A DNA stretch of 5,298 nucleotides, taken from Crocinitomix sp. Lineage in GTDB: Bacteria; Bacteroidota; Bacteroidia; Flavobacteriales_D; Crocinitomicaceae. Shown here piece by piece: positions 1-5,298 of the stretch (positions are counted from its first letter, which is position 1; each line of letters begins with the position of its first letter). The translations under genes and the position numbers were made by a program. Location: positions 1 through 5,298 of the forward strand of contig JADZFJ010000555.1 of NCBI GenBank assembly GCA_020849935.1. Direction: 5' to 3'. The notes beneath the pieces are model-generated. The model did no database searches and was not told the DNA's origin. It saw only the letters and a list, made by a program, of their open reading frames with translations.

Positions 1-1
1 A

Positions 2-229
2 GGAAAAACAGCCTTGATTGACATCTACAAAATCTTAGCCATCGATGGGGAAATTTTTGAAAATGAAAAATCCGAGTCGGATACCCTTGCGGGTTTTGTT
101 ATAGAATTAGCTGGAAAGATTCTCAAAAAAAACGAACGTGTAACCTTTCACAATTACACCTTTACAGTAGAAGCTGCAGACAGCAGAAAAGTGAAACGAA
201 TTAAAGTAACCATTCAACCACATGAATAA
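2..229 (+). CDS. gldE: GldE, gliding motility-associated protein (3' end only)
   Basis: This is the last 75 residues of a gene that begins upstream of the window. The reading frame is open from the first full codon, so an internal TTG at 14 is not a start. The visible part matches the C-terminal CorC/HlyC (transporter-associated) domain: GKTALIDIYKILAIDG, then DTLAGFVIE, a short helix, and a beta hairpin ending in FTVEAADSRKVKRIKVTI. In the family, full-length proteins carry an N-terminal membrane DUF21-type region and paired CBS domains; none of that is visible here. GldE is an inner-membrane protein associated with flavobacterial gliding, with no firmly known biochemical activity. The assignment to GldE rather than another hemolysin/CorC paralogue rests mainly on gldD following directly: its ATG at 222 overlaps the gldE stop by 8 bp, the classic gldE-gldD arrangement. 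Confidence 0.87.
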   Translation, partial: GKTALIDIYKILAIDGEIFENEKSESDTLAGFVIELAGKILKKNERVTFHNYTFTVEAADSRKVKRIKVTIQPHE

Positions 230-812
230 ACGAAAATTGAGTCAATTGATCCTTGGAATTGCTGTAATATCAATTTTTTGGGCTTGTTCTGAAGCTAGTA
301 CAGATTATTATCCAAAACCGCGTGGTTATATGCGTTTGGATTTTCCAGAAAGAAAATATTCGATTTTTGCACCTGATAGTTGCCCATTTCAATTTGAAAC
401 TGCCGACTATTTTCGGGTAATTCAAAAAGCAAACTGCAATAGCGACATTCAAATGGATCGTTTTAATGCCACCTTGTTTTTAACCTACATGCCCATCGAC
501 AGCAACCTGATGATGAACATTGAATACTCGCGAAAATTGGTGTACGAACACAGCATAAAAGCCGATGCGATTGAAGAAGTTCCGGTCTTAAATCCTAAAA
601 ATTCAACGTACGGATTAAAATATAATATCAAAGGCGATGCTGCTTCGCCTTTTCAGTTTTATGTCACCGACAGTACTCATCATTTTTTAAGGGGAGCGCT
701 CTACTTTAATGTACAACCAAATTACGACAGTATTCGCAGTAGTTTAGACTATGTTGTTGAGGATATTGACCAGCTTTTAAAGACAATTACTTGGAAAAAT
801 GAATCTAATTAA
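222..812 (+). CDS. gldD: GldD, gliding motility lipoprotein
   Basis: A complete protein of 196 residues, about the usual length for GldD. It opens with a basic n-region (MNKRKL), a hydrophobic stretch at about 9-20 and a lipobox-like FWAC with Cys22 as the probable lipidated residue. The -3 position is Phe, so the lipobox is imperfect but acceptable. Just after it comes the family signature PKPRGYMRLDFPERKY at 31-46; further conserved-looking blocks are CPFQFE (54-59), NATLFLTY (82-89) and FLRGALYF (155-162). GldD is an envelope lipoprotein required for gliding in Flavobacterium johnsoniae; gliding and type IX secretion share components, but the molecular role of GldD is not established. The ATG at 222 overlaps gldE by 8 bp and the 3' end overlaps the following kinase gene by 14 bp, suggesting coupled translation in one operon. 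Two Cys near the middle (54 and 72) could form a disulfide, which is a guess. Confidence 0.93.
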   Translation: MNKRKLSQLILGIAVISIFWACSEASTDYYPKPRGYMRLDFPERKYSIFAPDSCPFQFETADYFRVIQKANCNSDIQMDRFNATLFLTYMPIDSNLMMNIEYSRKLVYEHSIKADAIEEVPVLNPKNSTYGLKYNIKGDAASPFQFYVTDSTHHFLRGALYFNVQPNYDSIRSSLDYVVEDIDQLLKTITWKNESN

Positions 813-1836
813 ACCACTCCACATAACGCTTGTTGGAAGTGTATTTCTAGGACTAATGGTTTTTATAACACTTTTAGTTGTTGAGTTACTCACACAAATT
901 GATATAAGTAAAATCACTTATGTCGTAATTCCTTTAATTTCTGCAGTTTTATCTTTTTTGATTTTTACCTATTTCATCGATCGTTTTATCAATAAAAAAA
1001 TCCGACACATTTACAGCATCATTGATACCGGACAAATTTCACAAGAACCTGAAATTAAATTATCTGACGATACCTTGGGTCAACTTACAAGTGCCACCGC
1101 CGAATGGTCGGAAGCTCATAAAAAACAGATTTCTGATTTAAAAAAACAAGCCGATTTTAGAAAAGAGTTTTTAGGAAATTTAGCGCACGAATTAAAGACA
1201 CCGATTTTCAGTATCGAAGGATATATTTTAACCCTTTTAGAAGGTGGATTAGAAGACGAACGGGTGAATCGAGATTTTTTGGAACGGGCCTTAAATGGGG
1301 TGGATCGTATTTCGAATTTGGTAGAGGATTTGGATCAAATTTCAAAACTTGAAACAGATCGGTTCGATTTGGTGATTGTCAAATTTGATTTAGTAAAACT
1401 GATTAATGATGTTTTTCAAGAACTTGAACCGCGTGCCAATACCCGTTCCATTATCCTAAAATTTGATAAACATTACGAGCCACTTTTTGTAAATGCCGAT
1501 AAAAACAGCATCACGAGGGTATTTGTTAACTTAATTTCCAATTCGATTTCTTACGGAAGTACGGGAGGAATTACCCAAATCAAAATAGAACCAATCGACC
1601 GAAAAAAGGTTTCTATTTCTGTCATTGACAACGGACTTGGGATGGCAAAAGAACATATCCCGCGGCTTTTTGAAAGATTCTACCGGGTGGATAAAAGTAG
1701 AGAACGAAATATCGGTGGTTCAGGTTTAGGTTTAGCCATCGTAAAACACATTGTAGAAGCGCACAAACAAACCATTGTGGTTAAAAGTACCGAAGGGGTT
1801 GGATCGACATTTACCCTCACCTTGGACAAGGCTTAA
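799..1836 (+). CDS. PhoR-like membrane sensor histidine kinase
   Basis: A complete 345-residue kinase of the HisKA plus HATPase_c type. Two membrane helices are visible at about 9-31 and 41-60, separated by only about nine residues, so there is no real periplasmic sensor domain; the signal is probably sensed in the membrane or by a partner. A HAMP-like or coiled linker fills about 61-120. The H-box is FLGNLAHELKTP with phospho-acceptor His130; the ATP-binding domain shows the N-box NLISNS (244-249), G1 box DNGLGM (277-282), F-box RLFERFYRVD (289-298) and G2 box GGSGLGLA (306-313). All catalytic boxes are intact. The overall pattern matches flavobacterial PhoR-type kinases, which normally phosphorylate an OmpR/PhoB-type regulator. 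None is encoded here: gldD is upstream with a 14-bp overlap, and exported proteins lie downstream. The ATG at 799 is chosen because TM1 follows directly. The signal and target are unknown. Confidence 0.93.
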   Translation: MNLIKPLHITLVGSVFLGLMVFITLLVVELLTQIDISKITYVVIPLISAVLSFLIFTYFIDRFINKKIRHIYSIIDTGQISQEPEIKLSDDTLGQLTSATAEWSEAHKKQISDLKKQADFRKEFLGNLAHELKTPIFSIEGYILTLLEGGLEDERVNRDFLERALNGVDRISNLVEDLDQISKLETDRFDLVIVKFDLVKLINDVFQELEPRANTRSIILKFDKHYEPLFVNADKNSITRVFVNLISNSISYGSTGGITQIKIEPIDRKKVSISVIDNGLGMAKEHIPRLFERFYRVDKSRERNIGGSGLGLAIVKHIVEAHKQTIVVKSTEGVGSTFTLTLDKA

Positions 1837-1863
1837 TTCAAACAAATTCTTTGCTAAAATTTC

Positions 1864-1890
1864 TTGGTATTTCATTTTTGCGTATATTTA
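1864..1890 (+). promoter_or_regulatory. Possible Bacteroidota-type promoter in the 1837-1924 gap
   Basis: The 88-bp gap after the kinase is AT-rich and holds no gene. TATATTTA at 1883-1890 resembles the Bacteroidota -7 element (TAnnTTTG), with its last base differing. A TTG at 1864-1866 lies 16 bp upstream as a possible -33 element, slightly closer than usual. Transcription would then start near 1897, leaving a leader of about 28 nt before the ATG at 1925. An alternative pairing, TTTG at 1877-1880 with TATTTTG at 1903-1909, has good spacing but would leave a leader of only about 10 nt. Neither is proven; in DNA this AT-rich such matches arise by chance. No strong hairpin followed by a T run is seen in the gap, so read-through from the gldE-gldD-kinase operon remains possible. 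Confidence 0.3.
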
Positions 1891-1924
1891 ACTCCTGCAC
1901 TTTATTTTGCATAAACAAGTGATC

Positions 1925-2350
1925 ATGAAAACACAACTTAAAAAACTCTTTACTACCCTTTGCTTTTTTGTTTTAACAGCCACAGCTTTTGGACAAATTG
2001 ACGGAAGTGTGCAACTTAATTCATTTCAGTTAGATAAAGAAAAAAACACGGTTCAAGTATCAATTAAAACAACCGATTCCTTCATCGCTGGGGCAAATCG
2101 CTATGTACTACACATCGGAAGTCGTTATTTCCAACTGAGCAATCACCCAGATGGGCGACTTGATGAAATTGTGTTTTTTCTAACCCTTGAAGAATTTAAC
2201 AACCTTACAAATGATGGTAAAATAGTGCTTGTTTACGGGTACTATTATGAAAATACCTTAAAAGACAATGAATCAGAACAAAATCCAAATTATTATGGCA
2301 AACATTGGATTTTAGGTAATTTTTCTCCTAGCCTTTTGAAAACGAATTAA
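1925..2350 (+). CDS. Small exported protein of unknown function
   Basis: I do not recognise this 141-residue protein. The ATG at 1925 is preferred over an in-frame TTG at 1907 because it begins a textbook signal peptide: basic MKTQLKK, a hydrophobic core at about 8-20, and an AFG cleavage site before Gln24. The mature part is about 118 residues with no cysteine and no lipobox, so it is probably a soluble periplasmic, surface or secreted protein. It reads as alternating beta strands (VQVSIK, RYVLHIGSRYFQL, DEIVFFLTLEEFNNL, KIVLVYGYYYEN), suggesting a small beta-rich fold; the C-terminal third is rich in Tyr, Asn and Trp. There is no T9SS-type tail (no PNP motif). The stop is 18 bp before the start of the secreted hydrolase, so the two are probably co-transcribed and may work together, for example as a helper or a binding partner. 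That partnership is only inferred from position. Confidence 0.8.
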   Translation: MKTQLKKLFTTLCFFVLTATAFGQIDGSVQLNSFQLDKEKNTVQVSIKTTDSFIAGANRYVLHIGSRYFQLSNHPDGRLDEIVFFLTLEEFNNLTNDGKIVLVYGYYYENTLKDNESEQNPNYYGKHWILGNFSPSLLKTN

Positions 2351-2368
2351 TAAAAAAATCCTCACCCC

Positions 2369-5298
2369 ATGAAATTAAGATCTTTACTTTTAGTCGCAAT
2401 TTTTGCCCTCACCTCGACCCTAAAAGCGCAAACACCTGACCCAGGAATTCCTGGTCCTTATGCTGTTTCCAGCGCCGAATATGATTTAGGTGACGAGGCA
2501 TTTGGTGCTCCATCTTTCCCCGATTTAATCGAGGTGACAGGTTCAGTACATTATCCTACGGATATGTCTGGTGGACCTTTTCCTGTTTTATTATTTTTAC
2601 ACGGACGCCACTCAACTTGTTATTCGGGTGGATCAACCAACATTGCTTGGCCTTGTACGGGTGCATTCGCGCCAATTCCAAGCTATCAAGGATACGATTA
2701 TTTGGCAGAACAAATGGCGAGTCATGGGTATATCGTAATTTCTGTTTCCGCTAACAGTATTAGTTCGACCGACAACAGCACCCCCGATTACGGAATGCGC
2801 GGACGTGGTGAATTACTTCAACATCATTTAGATTTATGGAACGATTGGAATACCGTTGGTGGTGATCCTTTTGGAAGTTTATTCGTTGGGAAATTGGATT
2901 TAGATAATGTTGGAACCATGGGACATTCTCGTGGGGGTGAAGGAGTGATCGAACATGCACTTTACAACCGTGAATTAGGAAGTCCTTATGGCATTAAAGC
3001 GGTGTTAACACTTGCGCCCGTAGATTTTAATCGACCTGTTTTAAATGGAATTCCAATCATGAACATTGCCCCGTATTGCGATGGTGATGTATCGGATTTA
3101 CAAGGGGTTCATTTTTATGACGATTCGCGTTACAACGAAGAGGACGATACCATGCCAAAACACAATTTAGTGATGTTAGGTGGGAATCACAATTTTTACA
3201 ATACCGTTTGGACACCTGGGATGTTTCCTGCAGGAACAGCGGACGATTGGGGATATGTAGATGGAAGTCAATCTGACGAACAATGTGGAACGTCTGCACC
3301 TGGTAACGGGCGAATGAATCCGCTTAAACAACGAAATTCGTTGCTCGCTTATGGCAGTGCATTTTTCAGAGTTTATGTGGGTGGTGAAACTGAATTCGAT
3401 CCAATCTTAAAAGTAGAAGACATCGTACCTCCTACTTCCTCAACCTTGGATGGTGATGAAATATTTATGTCCTATCATCCTCCTGTAAATCGACGAATTG
3501 ATGTAAATAGAACCGATGTTGAAGAAGCTGAAACGACTAATTCGACTGGTGAACCAGTTACACAAAATGGCTTGGTAATTTATGATATTTGTGGTGATGA
3601 TTTTGGCGAACAATATTGCATTGGTGCGGGTGCCGGAGCTAGTCAAGAACCTCACAATAAAAACGGCGGAATCTCTATGTTAGGTCTTTCACAGCTAGCT
3701 GTTGAATGGAATTCACCTGACGATTGGTACCGAAATAGTATTCCATCCTACATGAAGGATTTTACTCAGTTTAAATCTCTCCAATTCAGAGCTTCGGTAA
3801 ATTTTGATGAATCTCCACTCGATGTTGCACTAAATTTCAAAGTGCAATTAATTGACAATACAGGAGCAATTGGAAGTTTAGAAGTGGTTGATTATTCAGC
3901 CGCCTTGTATTTCCCTCCAGGTGATTTTGGCACTACTTTGCCACGTACCATGCACAATACCATTAGTTTGCCAGTTGAGGATTTTACAGGGGTAGATTTA
4001 ACAAATATTGTTGCCATCCGATTTTTATACGATGAATCGGCGAGTGGCGCGATTTTAATTTCAGATTTATCCATGACAGGTGATGAAGAATTGGTGTTTC
4101 CTCCAATTGCAAGTTTTTCGGCAGATGTGACTGAAACATGTACAGGTGAAGTAACCTTTACTGATAATTCCATCTTTTCACCTACTTCTTGGTTTTGGGA
4201 TTTTGGAGATGGGTTCACTTCCGCAGATGAAAATCCATCCCACACCTACACTGACGATGGAACTTACACGGTTACCCTTACGGTTGAAAACGAAGCAGGT
4301 GAAGATGTTGCGGTAGAAACTTCGTATATCGTAGTAGATCGTCCAGATGCTCCAACTGGTACAGACGTTACACTTTGTGGTCCTGGCGATGCAACTGTTT
4401 CTGCAACAGGGGCTGGTGGGGTATTAAATTGGTTTGATGCACCTGTGGATGGAACCTTGTTAGGTACTGGCGGCGATTATACTGAATTCATTACGGAATC
4501 AACGAATTTTTATGTGCAAGAAGAAGTTCCGGGGCCACTTTTATCGGTTGGTCCTCCAGACAATACGTTTGGATCGGGTGGTAATTTTAATTCGAATGAT
4601 TTACGTGGAATTTTCTTTGATGCTTATGCGCCATTTACCCTAGAATCTGTGCGTGTTTATGCGCAAGGAGCTGGTGACCGTAACATTCAAGTTTTAGATG
4701 GCGATGGTGGTGCTGTTGTTCATGATATTGTTGTCAATATTCCAGATGGTGAAAGTGTGGTTAATTTAAATTTTGACATCGCGCCAGCCATGGGTTATTA
4801 TATTAAAGTGACAGGAGTCACCGTTAATTTATTTAGAATCAACGATGGATCACCAACATATCCGTATGAAATTCCAGGATTGGTGGCATTAACTGGTTCA
4901 AATGTGGCAGATACGCCTTTAGATTTTTATTACTATTTCTTTGATTGGAAAATCCGTGAAGCAAATTGTATTAGTTCTAGAACCTTGGTGACGGCAACTG
5001 TCGAACCGAGTTTTACGGTTACGGTTAGTGATGACGTTACGATCGCTTCTGGCGAAACCACGACCTTAACTTCTTCTGCTCCTGGCGGTGTCACTTATTC
5101 TTGGTCACCAACCACAGGATTAAGCGATCCAGGTGCTGCTACAACGGATGCGAGTCCAACCGTTACCACCACGTATACTGTGACTGTTACAGACGCAGAT
5201 GGTTGCGAAAATTTTGAAAGTGTTACCGTAACTGTTGATGGGGTTCTTGGTGGAACGGATTTAGAAAATGCATCCATTCAACTTCATCCAAATCCGAC
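2369..5298 (+). CDS. Secreted multidomain alpha/beta hydrolase, T9SS cargo (3' end missing)
   Basis: One frame stays open from the ATG at 2369 to the window edge, 976 codons without a stop. A signal peptide covers residues 1-20 (SLLLVAIFAL core, LKA before Gln21). The alpha/beta hydrolase domain is about 40-345: LFLHGRH with His78-Gly79 of the oxyanion loop; nucleophile elbow GHSRGGEG with Ser187; PYCDGDVSDLQG with Asp238 or Asp240 as the likely acid; and GGNHNFYNTVW with His274. The triad is thus apparently intact. Cys84/Cys96 and Cys237/Cys306 could form disulfides. Next come a beta-rich, possibly jelly-roll region (about 355-574), a PKD domain (about 578-656, WFWDFGDG at 608-615), an Ig-like domain starting near 659 and interrupted by a module at about 724-862, and a further Ig/PKD-like repeat (881-957). 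The last residues (NASIQLHPNP) begin a T9SS type A sorting domain; the missing tail is perhaps 60-80 residues. The product is probably a cell-surface or secreted serine esterase/lipase-like enzyme. The substrate is unknown; the accessory domains suggest binding to a polymer or surface. Confidence 0.9.
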   Translation, partial: MKLRSLLLVAIFALTSTLKAQTPDPGIPGPYAVSSAEYDLGDEAFGAPSFPDLIEVTGSVHYPTDMSGGPFPVLLFLHGRHSTCYSGGSTNIAWPCTGAFAPIPSYQGYDYLAEQMASHGYIVISVSANSISSTDNSTPDYGMRGRGELLQHHLDLWNDWNTVGGDPFGSLFVGKLDLDNVGTMGHSRGGEGVIEHALYNRELGSPYGIKAVLTLAPVDFNRPVLNGIPIMNIAPYCDGDVSDLQGVHFYDDSRYNEEDDTMPKHNLVMLGGNHNFYNTVWTPGMFPAGTADDWGYVDGSQSDEQCGTSAPGNGRMNPLKQRNSLLAYGSAFFRVYVGGETEFDPILKVEDIVPPTSSTLDGDEIFMSYHPPVNRRIDVNRTDVEEAETTNSTGEPVTQNGLVIYDICGDDFGEQYCIGAGAGASQEPHNKNGGISMLGLSQLAVEWNSPDDWYRNSIPSYMKDFTQFKSLQFRASVNFDESPLDVALNFKVQLIDNTGAIGSLEVVDYSAALYFPPGDFGTTLPRTMHNTISLPVEDFTGVDLTNIVAIRFLYDESASGAILISDLSMTGDEELVFPPIASFSADVTETCTGEVTFTDNSIFSPTSWFWDFGDGFTSADENPSHTYTDDGTYTVTLTVENEAGEDVAVETSYIVVDRPDAPTGTDVTLCGPGDATVSATGAGGVLNWFDAPVDGTLLGTGGDYTEFITESTNFYVQEEVPGPLLSVGPPDNTFGSGGNFNSNDLRGIFFDAYAPFTLESVRVYAQGAGDRNIQVLDGDGGAVVHDIVVNIPDGESVVNLNFDIAPAMGYYIKVTGVTVNLFRINDGSPTYPYEIPGLVALTGSNVADTPLDFYYYFFDWKIREANCISSRTLVTATVEPSFTVTVSDDVTIASGETTTLTSSAPGGVTYSWSPTTGLSDPGAATTDASPTVTTTYTVTVTDADGCENFESVTVTVDGVLGGTDLENASIQLHPNP
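5246..5298 (+). other. Start of a T9SS type A C-terminal sorting domain (cut by window end)
   Basis: Within the hydrolase, the Thr/Val-rich repeat gives way at about residue 960 to GGTDLENASIQLHPNP. The hydrophobic strand followed by a PNP turn is the usual opening of the Por-secretion-tail family, which directs proteins through the outer membrane by type IX secretion and is then removed or exchanged for an anchor. Only the first strand and turn are visible; the later conserved Gly-rich and C-terminal basic parts would lie beyond the window. The call depends on this short motif plus the Flavobacteriales context and the domain layout before it. Confidence 0.75.

Noticed and set aside
270..452. 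Minus-strand open frame opposite gldD
   Set aside because: gldD on the + strand carries clear family signatures over the same bases; the minus translation has none.
1841..1865. A weak AAATT/AATTT inverted repeat after the kinase as a terminator
   Set aside because: The stem is only about five A-T pairs with no following T run; it is not distinguishable from AT-rich background.
1907..1924. An upstream in-frame TTG start for the small exported protein
   Set aside because: It would add six residues ahead of a complete signal peptide that begins at the ATG at 1925.
2760..3655. Three short minus-strand open frames (2760-2960, 3057-3299, 3440-3655)
   Set aside because: All lie opposite the hydrolase coding frame, and their translations are rich in His, Arg, Asn and Ile without domain motifs.
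3892..4245. A 117-codon open frame on the minus strand
   Set aside because: It lies wholly inside the hydrolase, opposite the middle and PKD region where the + strand gives clear domain motifs. Its low-complexity Ser/Thr/Val/Lys composition is what the reverse complement of this coding sequence would give.
5010..5240. Repeated GTTACG/ACTGTT-like hexamers as a DNA tandem repeat
   Set aside because: They have no fixed period and reflect alternating Val-Thr codons in beta strands of the last Ig/PKD-like repeat.
5095..5277. A minus-strand open frame rich in Val, Thr and Ser
   Set aside because: It is the mirror of the Thr/Val-rich repeat in the hydrolase; the GTT/ACC-type codons read as similar residues on the opposite strand. 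It has no start context and no family resemblance.

Overview
The window looks like a flavobacterial (Bacteroidota, probably Flavobacteriales) chromosome segment. The evidence is AT-rich DNA, gldE and gldD gliding-motility genes, a PhoR-like kinase of the type common in that group, the near absence of Shine-Dalgarno sequences, and a secreted protein that ends in the beginning of a type IX secretion (T9SS) sorting domain. Genus cannot be assigned from the sequence alone. All supported genes lie on the + strand.

Left part (1-1836): three genes overlap head to tail: the 3' end of gldE, complete gldD, and a membrane sensor histidine kinase. The 8-bp and 14-bp overlaps imply one transcript with translational coupling. 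gldE-gldD is a well-known flavobacterial pair. The kinase attached to it has no response regulator in the window.

Middle (1837-1924): an AT-rich gap of 88 bp is the only substantial non-coding DNA. It holds a possible Bacteroidota-type promoter for the genes that follow and no convincing terminator.

Right part (1925-5298): a small exported protein of unknown function is followed 18 bp later by a very large secreted alpha/beta hydrolase that is still open when the window stops (976 codons visible). The hydrolase has a signal peptide, a complete catalytic domain with a recognisable Ser-Asp-His set, a beta-rich middle domain, a PKD domain, an Ig-like domain split by an inserted module, another Ig/PKD-like repeat, and the first residues of a T9SS tail. 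The two genes are probably one secretion-related transcription unit.

How they may fit together: GldD (and by association GldE) belongs to the envelope machinery of gliding motility, which overlaps functionally with T9SS, and the hydrolase is a probable T9SS cargo. The link between the two halves is inferred from context. No CRISPR array, tRNA, rRNA, insertion sequence or phage gene was seen.
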